Source: Solirubrum koreensis
GTDB taxonomy: Bacteria > Bacteroidota > Bacteroidia > Cytophagales > Hymenobacteraceae
Direction: 5' to 3'
NCBI RefSeq assembly: GCF_039541855.1
Contig: NZ_BAABHA010000004.1
Coordinates: 310,001 to 374,000, forward strand
Length of the DNA stretch: 64,000 nucleotides
Shown here: positions 50,078-58,462 of the stretch, piece after piece
Layout of the letters: every line of letters starts with the position of its first letter
How positions within the stretch are numbered: the stretch's first letter is position 1
The notes under the pieces: model-generated
What the model was told of the DNA's origin: nothing
The model's database searches: none
What the model saw: only the letters and a program-made list of their open reading frames with translations
Translations under genes and position numbers: made by a program

Positions 50078-51091
50078 CTAGCGGAGCAGGCGGCCGGTGG
50101 TGTTGCCGGCCACTATGTGCTCCACTTCGGCCGCGGTAACGAGGTTCACGTCGCCGTGAATGGTGTGCTTGAGGGCCGAAGCGGCCGTGGCAAAAAGCAG
50201 CGCATCGTCGGCGTTGCGGCCGTTGATCTGGCCGTACACGAAGCCGGCAATAAAGGCGTCGCCACCGCCAATGCGGTCGACCACGGGCGTGATGTCGAAG
50301 TAGGCCGTTTCGCGGTAGCCCTCGGTGGTGCACAGCATGCCTTTGATGCGCTCGTGTGAGGCGCTTTGGGTTTTGCGCTTGGTGGCAATAACCTGCTTGA
50401 TTTGTGGAAAGCGCCGCATCAGCTTTTCCGCCATCGAGGCAAAGCCATTGTCTGCATTTTCATCGGCTGTAATGCCGAACAAGTCCTCGGCGTCGCCGGG
50501 CGAGCAAACCACCACGTCGCAGCCTTCCACCAAGCCGGGCATTACGTCCTGCGCCTTTTGGCCGTACTGCCACAGGTTGCGGCGGTAGTTTACGTCGGCC
50601 GAAACGGTGATGCCCATGCGGCGCGCTACGGCAATGGCCTGGCGGGTGGCCTCGGCCGCCGAAGCCGAAATGGCGGCGGTAATGCCGGTCCAGTGCAGCC
50701 ACTGGGCGTCCTTCAAGATTTCTTCCCAGTTGAACGCGGCCGGATCGAGCTTGGCAAAGGCCGAATCGTACCGGTCGTACACAATGGAGCTGGCGCGCAG
50801 CGAGGCACCCACTTCCAGGAAGTAGAGGCCCAGGCGGCCGTCGGGGCGGTACACGGTGTGCTGCATGTTTACGCCCAGGCGGCGGAACTGCTGCGTGGCG
50901 GCACGGCCCAACTGGTTGTCGGGGAAGCAGGTGACGTGCGCGGCGGGCAGGCCCAGGCAAGCCAGGGAAGCGGCCACGTTGGCGTCGCCGCCGCCGTAGG
51001 TGACTTCCAGTTCCGAGGCTTGCTCCAAGCGGTAGTTCAGGGGCGGCGAGAGCCGCATCATGATTTCGCCGAACGTGACAATCTGCTTCAT
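50078..51091 (-). CDS. kdgK: 2-keto-3-deoxygluconate kinase (PfkB family)
   Basis: Phosphorylates KDG to KDPG. 337 residues of the PfkB fold: IVTFGEIMMRLSPP, YGGGDANVAASLACLG, and near the C-terminus DRIGGGDAFIAGFVYG with the catalytic Asp in the PfkB signature 2. It starts the kdgK-eda-exuT operon; 155 bp and a terminator separate it from uxaC. Its upstream region contains the palindrome TTTTCGAAAA near 51135-51144 that partly resembles the centre of the 8.3-kb operator. Confidence 0.95.
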   Translation of the reverse strand: MKQIVTFGEIMMRLSPPLNYRLEQASELEVTYGGGDANVAASLACLGLPAAHVTCFPDNQLGRAATQQFRRLGVNMQHTVYRPDGRLGLYFLEVGASLRASSIVYDRYDSAFAKLDPAAFNWEEILKDAQWLHWTGITAAISASAAEATRQAIAVARRMGITVSADVNYRRNLWQYGQKAQDVMPGLVEGCDVVVCSPGDAEDLFGITADENADNGFASMAEKLMRRFPQIKQVIATKRKTQSASHERIKGMLCTTEGYRETAYFDITPVVDRIGGGDAFIAGFVYGQINGRNADDALLFATAASALKHTIHGDVNLVTAAEVEHIVAGNTTGRLLR

Positions 51092-51203
51092 TCCAGGTGA
51101 AAAAAGCGCCGTGAATTAGCTTGGCGCCGGAAGTTTTCGAAAAGGGTCTGCCAACAAAGTCGGCAGGAAAAACGGCCCAACAATCGTTAGGGCGGTACAA
51201 AAA

Positions 51204-51235
51204 CTCCGGCAACGTTAGCGGGAACGTTGCCGGAG
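51204..51235 (-). terminator. Intrinsic terminator of uxaC
   Basis: A 13-bp perfect stem CTCCGGCAACGTT with its complement, 6-nt loop, then TTTTT on the minus strand, 12 bp beyond the stop codon at 51247. It separates the uxa genes from the kdgK operon. Confidence 0.9.
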
Positions 51236-51246
51236 CTTGTGGGGGG

Positions 51247-52686
51247 CTACGCTTCGGCGGCTACTGAGGCCGGCTGGCTCACCGTTTGAAAGCCGAAGTA
51301 CTCTTTGGCGTTGCCGTAGCAGATCTGCTTAACCAAGTGACCAATCCATTCGAGGTTGTCGGGCAGCTCGCCGTTCTCGATGTCGTTGCCGAAGATGTTG
51401 CACAGAATGCGGCGGAAGTACTCGTGGCGCGGGTACGACAGGAAGGAGCGCGAATCGGTGAGCATGCCCACAAAACGGCTCAGCAAACCCATATTCGACA
51501 GCGCGTTGATTTGCTTTTCCATGCCGTCTTTCTGGTCCAGGAACCACCAGCCCGAACCGAACTGCAGCTTGCCCGCCACGGTGCCGTCCTGGAAGTTGCC
51601 AATCATGGTGGCGAACAGCTCGTTGTCGGCGGGGTTCAGGTTGTAGAGGATGGTTTTGGCGAGCTTGTCCTGGCCGTCGAGGCGGTCGAGGAAGCGCGAC
51701 AGGGCCTGCCCCTGCGTGAAGTCGCCGATGGAGTCCCAACCGGTATCGGGGCCGAGCTGACGCAGCTGGCGGGCGTTGTTGTTGCGCAGCGCGCCCAGGT
51801 GGTACTGCTGGGTCCAGCCTTTCTCCCAGTCCATTTCGGCCAGCAGCACCAGCATAGCCGACTTAAACTGCACGATTTCGCCGCCGAACAGCGTGCGGCC
51901 GCTGCGCACCTTGTCGAAGATGGCGTTGATTTCCGCGTCGGTGTAGTCGGCCGAATACATTTGCTCCAAACCGTGGTCCGACAACCGGCAGCCCAAGGCC
52001 GCAAAGTAGTCGTGGCGCACGCGAAGGGCGGTTTCCAGGTCGTAGAAGCTGTTGATATCCACGCAGGCGGCCGCGCCCAGCTTGTCGAGGTAGGCGTTGT
52101 AGGCGGCGGGGTCTTCCGGCGACATGGCCTTGTCGGCGCGGAAGGTGGGCAGCACCTGCACGCCAAACGGATTGGCGGCAATGGCGCGGTGGTGCTCCAG
52201 GTTGTCCGCCGGGTCGTCCGTCGTGCACACCGTCTGCACGTTCATCTTCCGCAGCAGGTTGCGCACCGAGTACTCCGGCGTACGCAGCAGGGCCGAGCAG
52301 TGGTCGTAGATGCGGCGGGCGCTGTCCTTGCTCAGCAGCTCCGTTACCCCGAAGTAGCGCTGCAGCTCCAGGTGGGTCCAGTGGTAGAGCGGGTTGCGCA
52401 CGGTGTAAGGCACCGTTTCGGCCCACTTCTCAAACTTCTCCCAGTCGGAAGCGTCGCCGGTGATGTACCGCTCGTCCACGCCGTTCGTGCGCATGGCGCG
52501 CCACTTGTAATGGTCGCCGTACAGCCAGATCTGCGTCAGGTTGTCGAACTGCTTGTCTTCGGCAATCTGATCGGGCAGCAGGTGGTTATGATAATCGATG
52601 ATGGGCATCTGCTTCGCATACTCGTGGTAGAGTGTGCGCGCCGTAGCGGTTTGCAGCAGAAAATCGTCGTTCAGAAATGGCTTCAT
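51247..52686 (-). CDS. uxaC: Glucuronate/galacturonate isomerase
   Basis: Isomerises D-glucuronate to D-fructuronate and D-galacturonate to D-tagaturonate, the first cytoplasmic step of both routes. 479 residues from the ATG at 52686 (a TTG six bases upstream is not needed). Motifs of the amidohydrolase-like family: MPIIDYHNHLLPDQIAEDK, WRAMRTNGVDERYITGDAS, RNPLYHWTHLELQRYFG, and PRHEYFRRILC near the end. The gene is 169 bp after uxaA, with an operator in between, and ends with its own terminator, so it can be regulated separately. Confidence 0.97.
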   Translation of the reverse strand: MKPFLNDDFLLQTATARTLYHEYAKQMPIIDYHNHLLPDQIAEDKQFDNLTQIWLYGDHYKWRAMRTNGVDERYITGDASDWEKFEKWAETVPYTVRNPLYHWTHLELQRYFGVTELLSKDSARRIYDHCSALLRTPEYSVRNLLRKMNVQTVCTTDDPADNLEHHRAIAANPFGVQVLPTFRADKAMSPEDPAAYNAYLDKLGAAACVDINSFYDLETALRVRHDYFAALGCRLSDHGLEQMYSADYTDAEINAIFDKVRSGRTLFGGEIVQFKSAMLVLLAEMDWEKGWTQQYHLGALRNNNARQLRQLGPDTGWDSIGDFTQGQALSRFLDRLDGQDKLAKTILYNLNPADNELFATMIGNFQDGTVAGKLQFGSGWWFLDQKDGMEKQINALSNMGLLSRFVGMLTDSRSFLSYPRHEYFRRILCNIFGNDIENGELPDNLEWIGHLVKQICYGNAKEYFGFQTVSQPASVAAEA

Positions 52687-52797
52687 AGTCAACTGAAATT
52701 GTTGGCAGCCCCCTCAGAAGCGGGTGTCGGTGATGGGTAAAGGTATTCGGATGAGGGCAGCTAACAGCCCGTTTTTAGCCTTCGTTCGCGACTTTAT

Positions 52798-52818
52798 CTA
52801 CGGAAACGATTACGGTAG
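52798..52818. promoter_or_regulatory. LacI-type operator upstream of uxaC
   Basis: The 14-mer CGGAAACGATTACG (52801-52814), flanked by CTA and GTAG in a 21-bp imperfect palindrome. It matches CGRAAACGNTTNCG, the form of both sites in the operator at 8328-8361, and lies about 112 bp before the uxaC start. Confidence 0.7.
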
Positions 52819-52855
52819 GCGGCGCACGGCTTGCGCCGCCTCGGGCCTGGTTTTG

Positions 52856-54508
52856 TTACAGCGAAACGCCGCGTTTCCATGGAATGAAATCAGTCTGGCC
52901 GTGGCGCACGGCGGCCACTTCCTCGCCGCTGGCCACGCGAATGACGTAGTCCAGAATCCGCTCCCCGGCCTGCTCAATGGTTTCCTCGCCGTCAATCACG
53001 GTGCCTGTGTTCAAGTCGATGATGTCGGGCATGCGCTTAGCCAAAGCCGTATTGGTGGAAATCTTGACCACGGGTGCAATAGGGTTACCGGTAGGCGTGC
53101 CCAGGCCGGTGGTGAAGAGCACCACGTTGGCGCCGGAACCTACTTCCGCCGTGGTCGATTCCACGTCGTTGCCGGGGGTGCAGAGCAGGTTCAGGCCTGG
53201 CTTGGTTACCAGCTCGGGGTAATCCAGCACCGCCACTACCGGCGACGAACCGCCCTTGCGGGCTGCACCAGCCGATTTCATGGCGTCGGTAATCAAACCG
53301 TCGCGGATGTTGCCGGGCGAAGGGTTCATGTCGAAGCCCGAGCCCACGGCCACGGCCGAGTCGCCGTAGGCTTTCATCAAGGAACTGAAGCGTTGGGCCG
53401 TTTCCTGGTCTACCGAACGGTCGACCAACTCCTGCTCTACGCCGCACAGCTCTGGAAATTCGGCCAGAATAACCGAGCCGCCCAGAGCTACCACGAGGTC
53501 GGACACGTGACCCACGGCCGGGTTAGCCGAAATGCCCGAGAAGCCATCGGAGCCGCCGCACTCCAGGCCAATGCACAGCTTGCTGAGCGGCGCCGGCTCG
53601 CGGTGCTGGGCGTTGGCTTGCATCAAACCGGCAAACGTTTGGCGCAGGGCGGTGCTGATGAGGGCTTCCTCGGTTCCAATTTTCTGCTGCTCCAGAATGT
53701 AGATCGGCTTGTAGAACTGCGGGCTGCGCTTGTTTATTTCGTCCTGCAACATGCTCACCTGCGCGTTCTGGCAGCCCAGGCTGAGCACGGTAGCCCCGGC
53801 CACGTTGGGGTGCGTGATGTAGCCGGCCAGCAAACCGCACAGCGTTTGGGCATCCTGACGAATGCCGCCGCAGCCGCCTTCGTGGGTCAGGAACCGTACG
53901 CCGTCCACGTTCGGGAACAGGCGCGGCTTGGCTTGGCCGTCGAGCGAGGTTTGCAGGTCGGTTTGCAGAATTTCCTCCACCGATTTACCGGCCTTCATCA
54001 GCTGAATCAACTCCTGGGTTTGGGGCTGGTAGCTTTTACGGCGGCCGTAGCCGAGGTCGTCCACCAGGGCTTCTTCCAGCACCTGAATGTTGCGGTTTTC
54101 GCAGAACACCAGCGGAATAACCAGCCAGTAGTTGGCGGTGCCCACGCGGCCGTCGGGGCGGTGAAAGCCCATGAAGGTGCGCTCCTGCCATTTGGTTACA
54201 TCGGGCCGGGGCCACTCCTGCCGCTTCACCGCGTTCTGGTCGAAGGAATCGGTAGCGTGCTGGATATTGGACGTAGTGAGCAGACCACCGAGCGGAATAC
54301 GTTCGCGGACCTTGCCCACCAGTACGCCGTACATGTGTACCAGGTCGCCGGGCTCAAAGTTCTGGGTGGCCACTTTGTGCTTAGCGGGAATGGCTTGGGT
54401 AGTGGTAACCATTCCGTCTTTCCAGGGCACGGGCGTGCCGGCGGGCAAATCCGTCAGCGCCACCAGTACATTATCCTGGGGGTGAATCTGGGCTACTAAA
54501 TGTTTCAT
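52856..54508 (-). CDS. uxaA: Altronate dehydratase
   Basis: Dehydrates D-altronate to KDG. 550 residues in one chain, with the N-terminal SAF-like domain (about 10-80, VLVALTDLPAGTPV, ATQNFEPGDLVHMYG) and the large catalytic UxaA domain (GFHRPDGRVGTANYWLVIP, FLTHEGGCGGIRQDA, GLECGGSDGFSGISANPA, GSGFDMNPSPGNIRDG). The conserved Cys residues in EGGCGG and ECGGSD are metal-site candidates. The ATG at 54508 overlaps the end of uxaB by 4 bp; translational coupling is likely. Confidence 0.97.
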   Translation of the reverse strand: MKHLVAQIHPQDNVLVALTDLPAGTPVPWKDGMVTTTQAIPAKHKVATQNFEPGDLVHMYGVLVGKVRERIPLGGLLTTSNIQHATDSFDQNAVKRQEWPRPDVTKWQERTFMGFHRPDGRVGTANYWLVIPLVFCENRNIQVLEEALVDDLGYGRRKSYQPQTQELIQLMKAGKSVEEILQTDLQTSLDGQAKPRLFPNVDGVRFLTHEGGCGGIRQDAQTLCGLLAGYITHPNVAGATVLSLGCQNAQVSMLQDEINKRSPQFYKPIYILEQQKIGTEEALISTALRQTFAGLMQANAQHREPAPLSKLCIGLECGGSDGFSGISANPAVGHVSDLVVALGGSVILAEFPELCGVEQELVDRSVDQETAQRFSSLMKAYGDSAVAVGSGFDMNPSPGNIRDGLITDAMKSAGAARKGGSSPVVAVLDYPELVTKPGLNLLCTPGNDVESTTAEVGSGANVVLFTTGLGTPTGNPIAPVVKISTNTALAKRMPDIIDLNTGTVIDGEETIEQAGERILDYVIRVASGEEVAAVRHGQTDFIPWKRGVSL

Positions 54509-56040
54509 TTCTCGAGGGAGACCTTTTCGGTGAGGGCAGCGGCCACGGTGGCGGATACACCCTGGGCCAGCATCTGCTGCAGGTTAGCAGCTACTTGTTG
54601 CGCGAAACCGGGCAACTGGGTGAGGTCGTGGCCCCACAGCGCATGACTGTGCAGGACGGTTTGGGTGAGTTCGGTAGGCTCTAGGCGGTTCCACAAATCG
54701 GCGAAGTAGCCGGCTTTGTCGTCCTGAATGGGGTACGCCTCGCTACCAGTGCTGCCGTACCACGTGCCGTTTTCTTCGTGCACGCCGCGCATGAACAGCA
54801 GGTAGGCCGCAAAACCCAGGCTGAAGTACTGCGGCACGGCGCCGTGTTGCTGGTAGTAATGCAGCAGCGTGGGCACGTTGCGCATCTGCATCTTGGCCGA
54901 GTAGTTCATGGTAATCGACAACCAGCGGTGGTCGATGTAGGGGTTGCGGAACCGGTCGAGGACCTGCGTGCCGAAGCGCTGGGCGCGGGCCTGGTCCACG
55001 GGGTACGGAATGCCGGGCAGCAAATCGTGCAGCATCAGGTTGCTGATGAAAGCCGCCGTGGTGTCGTCCTCCATGGCACTGCGCACGGTCTCAAAGCCGC
55101 TCAGGTAGGCCAGGCCGCAGCTGAGTGTGTGCGTGCCGTTGAGCAACCGCAGCTTGATTTCGCGGAACTCGTTGATGTCGGGCTGAATGATAACGCCCTC
55201 ATCGACCTGCGCGAACGACAGCACCTCGCGCACGTGCGCGTCGCCTTCGATGGCCCAGAGGCGGAAGCACTCCGAAATGGTGAGCAGCTCGTCTTCGTAA
55301 CCTAATTCTTCGGTCAGGGCGTTGTAGGTGCCCGTGTCGGGGCGACCCGGCACGATGCGGTCCACGAGGGAATTGCAGCAGCGGTTGGCCGATTCCAGCC
55401 ACTCCAGAAAGTCGGCTTCGAGGCCGTTGCGGTGGGCCAGCTCCAGCAGAATACCTTCGAGCTTGGTGCCGTTTTCGGAAATCAGTTCGGTGGGCACAAT
55501 CACGAGGCCCTTGGTTTTGTCGCCGCCGAAAGCCTGGTAGCGGGCGTACAAAAACGCCAGCAGCTTGCCCGGAAACGACACCGGCGGATTCTGCCGAATG
55601 TCGTCGGACACCAGCTGAATACCCACTTCGGTGGTGTTCGAAACCACTACGGTCAGCTCAGAGTTTGCGGCGCACTTCATTACCTCGGCCCACTGGCTTT
55701 TGGCCGAAAGCACCCGGCTAATGGCCGAGCTAACCACGTTTTCTTCCACCGTGCGGCCATCCTCAATGCCGCGGATGCAAAGCGTATAGAGGCCGTCTTG
55801 CCGGTCGAAGGCGGTAATATCGCCGCCGTCGGTGCTTTTCACCACCACAATGCGGCCGTTGAAAATACCTTGGCGGTTGGCTTTGTCAATCAGATAATCG
55901 GGCAGGCCGCGCAGCAGCACACCGGTACCAAACTGTAATACTTTTTCGGGCAGCGCCAGCAGGGCTGCGTCGGGCATAGTCACGACCGGGTTGGGTTCGG
56001 CCAATGCGATGGGGCGAGACAAGTATCTCATGGTCGTCAT
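54505..56040 (-). CDS. uxaB: Tagaturonate reductase (altronate oxidoreductase)
   Basis: NAD-dependent reductase converting D-tagaturonate to D-altronate; 511 residues, family of mannitol and fructuronate dehydrogenases. VLQFGTGVLLRGLPDYLIDKANRQG is the cofactor motif region, VVVSNTTEVGI and PTELISENGTKLEGILLE are UxaB signatures, then NSLVDRIVPGRPD and the Lys-rich NGTHTLSCGLAYL. It starts 1 bp before the end of the pectinesterase gene and overlaps uxaA by 4 bp. Confidence 0.96.
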   Translation of the reverse strand: MTTMRYLSRPIALAEPNPVVTMPDAALLALPEKVLQFGTGVLLRGLPDYLIDKANRQGIFNGRIVVVKSTDGGDITAFDRQDGLYTLCIRGIEDGRTVEENVVSSAISRVLSAKSQWAEVMKCAANSELTVVVSNTTEVGIQLVSDDIRQNPPVSFPGKLLAFLYARYQAFGGDKTKGLVIVPTELISENGTKLEGILLELAHRNGLEADFLEWLESANRCCNSLVDRIVPGRPDTGTYNALTEELGYEDELLTISECFRLWAIEGDAHVREVLSFAQVDEGVIIQPDINEFREIKLRLLNGTHTLSCGLAYLSGFETVRSAMEDDTTAAFISNLMLHDLLPGIPYPVDQARAQRFGTQVLDRFRNPYIDHRWLSITMNYSAKMQMRNVPTLLHYYQQHGAVPQYFSLGFAAYLLFMRGVHEENGTWYGSTGSEAYPIQDDKAGYFADLWNRLEPTELTQTVLHSHALWGHDLTQLPGFAQQVAANLQQMLAQGVSATVAAALTEKVSLEK

Positions 56041-56041
56041 C

Positions 56042-58096
56042 TTATAATCCGCTCTTTCCGTTCTCCCACTTTTTTTGCCACTTGGGATACTCCGTGGCTA
56101 GTAGTTTGGCGGGCCAGTTGCTGGCGTACACGTAGCCGGCCCGTCGTTCATTCTCGATGTCGGCTAGCTGGGCGTGTTTCACGCCGTCGCGCCCTACGTA
56201 AATGGGCTTGTTGGTTTCGAGGTCGTAGAAACGCGCCCACAAGGTGGAACCCGCTTCCGGCACAACTATCCTGTCCCGTCCTGTAGGCTGGGCAGGGTCC
56301 TCAATATTTTTCATGGCGTAGCCCGGCATCTTCACCGCGTCCAGCCACGCCACGCCCGCCTCAATGGCCCGCTTGATTTCGGGCGTGGGGTTTTCCACGG
56401 CCATCAGAAACTCCAGAATCCCCACCGTTTCCATGCCGCTGAGCGAGGCCACCTCGAACGCGCGGGCCTTAATGGGTTGCAGCGTGCGACGGTCGTGTTG
56501 GGCACACCAAGCGGTAAGCTTGCCGTTCTGCACGTACTGGGTTTTCAGGATGCAGCCGATGCCGCGCTGCACGGCGGCCTTGGCTTGCGGCACCAAGGCA
56601 AAGTCAATTAATGCGTAGTCCTTTTCCTGCTCGGCCACGGCTTTCAGCAACCACAGGGCGCGCACCATGGCGTTGTCGTTGTAGGTAATCTGACCGCGGT
56701 AATTGCTGCTGTCGGGGTAAAACTGCGGGAAGCCGCCGCTCTTGAGCTGCATTTTCAATAGGTACCGAATGCCGTTTTCGGCGGCGGTGCGGTAGGCCGG
56801 GTTGTTGGTGCGCTTGAAAGCCGAAATCAGGTACTTGATTTCGCGAGTGGTGGCGTTGTTATCAATGGTCGCGTCTTTGCGGTTGGCGTCGGCGAGTGTG
56901 CTGGCACGTTTCGCGGCGGTTAGCTTGGCATCGTAATCCACCTTCACCTCCCCTACTGCCTTGGGCCAGCCACCAATGCTGCGCTGGTACACTAGCATTT
57001 TCTCGGCAATGGAATCGGTAACCACCGGCGCTTTGGTCGCTACTGCCGAGCCTTTGCCTTCGGGGTTCCAGCGGCCGCCGAACGTCCAGGCGGCGGTGAT
57101 TTGCTTGGCTGTGGGCGCACCTTCGGCCGAAGCCAGGTTGTCCTTCATCCAGGCAAAATTTCCGCCCTTGCGCTGGCTCCCGCTGTAGTACACGCGGCGG
57201 CCCCAGGCGGGCGTGCCGGGGCCCGAGGTGGCGTGGTAGATGTCGGCATCGGCCATGTTCTGCGGGAACTTGCAGCCGATGAGGTAGAACTGCGACTCGC
57301 GGTGGTAACGGCCCAGCTTAAATTGGTCGTCGCCCTCGAAGGAGCAGTTCTTGAGTACCGTTTTAGAGTCCTTGTTGCCCGAGCCATCGTGCCAAATGGC
57401 GGCCGACTTGTTGTGGCAAATGAAGCGCACGTTTTCGGCGTAAGCCCAGCCGCGCGGACAATAAAAGTCCACGCCACCTTCCATGGTGCAGTCCTTGAAG
57501 TAGTACATGCCTGCTTCGGTATCCCAAGGACTAACGGTGTCGCCACCCAAAGCCCGGAAGGTGCACTTGCGGGCAATAATGCGCGTGGCCCCGGGAAAGG
57601 TGCGCAGCGCCATTTGGTGCCCGGTTTTGCTGATGGTTTTCTTGCCAGTTGCTTCCGTTGGGCAGTCGATGGTAACGTCGCCCTGCGCATCGAAGCCGTA
57701 GCTGTTAACGATGGTCAGGTTCTCGAGCGTGATGTCGGGCGAGTTGCGCAGGTTTAGCGTGGCCACGCCCCAGTCGTCGGTGTTGCCGGCGCAGCGGTAG
57801 GCGTCGCGGGCCAGGGCGAAGGTTAGCACGGTGCCTTTTTCGCTTTGGCCGCGCAGGGTAATGTGGTCCTTGCCGTCGATGAATACTTGCTCGCGGTAGG
57901 TGCCGTTTTTAATGGTGATGACGCGCTGTTGCGCGGCGTGGTCGGGCAGGCTGGCAATAGCGGCTTGGATGGTCCGGAACTGTCCCGAACCATCCGCCGC
58001 TACACTCACTTGCTGTGCATTCGCGAAGGAAGCATTTCCCCAAATCCCCACCGCGAGCAAGAGAGTCACCTTCTCAAACCACTTCATCATTCTCAT
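56042..58096 (-). CDS. Exported pectinesterase-pectate lyase fusion (CE8 + PL10)
   Basis: A 684-residue secreted enzyme with two catalytic domains. Signal peptide about 1-28. CE8 domain (about 29-330): DGSGQFRTIQAAI, GGDTVSP with Asp186 where the esterase has QDT, GGVDFYCPRG with the nucleophile Asp210, and AWGRRVYYSG with the catalytic Arg. PL10 domain (about 365-680): QRSIGGWPKAVGEV, TIDNNATTREIKYL, GGFPQFYPDSSNYRGQITYNDNAM, ending in a conserved tail. It demethylates and then cleaves homogalacturonan to unsaturated oligomers. It sits after the KdgF-like gene (14 bp) and 1 bp before uxaB. Confidence 0.95.
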   Translation of the reverse strand: MRMMKWFEKVTLLLAVGIWGNASFANAQQVSVAADGSGQFRTIQAAIASLPDHAAQQRVITIKNGTYREQVFIDGKDHITLRGQSEKGTVLTFALARDAYRCAGNTDDWGVATLNLRNSPDITLENLTIVNSYGFDAQGDVTIDCPTEATGKKTISKTGHQMALRTFPGATRIIARKCTFRALGGDTVSPWDTEAGMYYFKDCTMEGGVDFYCPRGWAYAENVRFICHNKSAAIWHDGSGNKDSKTVLKNCSFEGDDQFKLGRYHRESQFYLIGCKFPQNMADADIYHATSGPGTPAWGRRVYYSGSQRKGGNFAWMKDNLASAEGAPTAKQITAAWTFGGRWNPEGKGSAVATKAPVVTDSIAEKMLVYQRSIGGWPKAVGEVKVDYDAKLTAAKRASTLADANRKDATIDNNATTREIKYLISAFKRTNNPAYRTAAENGIRYLLKMQLKSGGFPQFYPDSSNYRGQITYNDNAMVRALWLLKAVAEQEKDYALIDFALVPQAKAAVQRGIGCILKTQYVQNGKLTAWCAQHDRRTLQPIKARAFEVASLSGMETVGILEFLMAVENPTPEIKRAIEAGVAWLDAVKMPGYAMKNIEDPAQPTGRDRIVVPEAGSTLWARFYDLETNKPIYVGRDGVKHAQLADIENERRAGYVYASNWPAKLLATEYPKWQKKWENGKSGL

Positions 58097-58110
58097 CTAG
58101 TTGAAAGCCC

Positions 58111-58461
58111 TTAGGCTTCTTTCACAAAGTCTTCCCGCATGGGGTTGAAAGCATCGAGCAGCACGCCAGCTTGCAGACACGTTACTCCATGCAGCGTATG
58201 GCCTGGCACGAAGCAACTGTCGCCGGTGCGCAGCACGCGTGTTTCGCCGGCAATGGTGTAAGCAAACTCGCCGCTCTCCACGTAGCTGATTTGCGTGTGC
58301 GGGTGCTGGTGCTCGGCCCCTATACCACCGGTTTCGAAGGCCACTTTTACCAGCATCAGCTCCGGCCCGTAGGCCAGCACCTGGCGTTTTACGCCTTCGC
58401 CCACTTCTACCCAGCGCACATCGGCGCTGGGCACAAAGAGTTGGGTTGCGGAGTCCGGCAT
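58111..58461 (-). CDS. kdgF: KdgF-like cupin, probable unsaturated uronate converter
   Basis: A 116-residue single cupin. Metal ligands are in the motif AEHQHPHTQISYVESGEF (His, His, Gln/His) and in GHTLHGVTCL (second His), as in KdgF, which speeds the conversion of unsaturated uronates from pectate lyase action into 5-keto-4-deoxyuronate. The gene is in the operon 1 bp after susD and before the lyase fusion, and kduI, which uses the product, is further upstream. KdgF identity is inferred from size, ligand pattern and context. Confidence 0.8.
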   Translation of the reverse strand: MPDSATQLFVPSADVRWVEVGEGVKRQVLAYGPELMLVKVAFETGGIGAEHQHPHTQISYVESGEFAYTIAGETRVLRTGDSCFVPGHTLHGVTCLQAGVLLDAFNPMREDFVKEA

Positions 58462-58462
58462 G

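Noticed and set aside
51286..52740. 484-codon open frame opposite uxaC
   Set aside because: Antisense shadow, composition Val/Gln/His-rich; uxaC motifs on the minus strand are decisive.
52724..54499. 591-codon open frame opposite uxaA
   Set aside because: Antisense shadow of uxaA; no recognisable domain.
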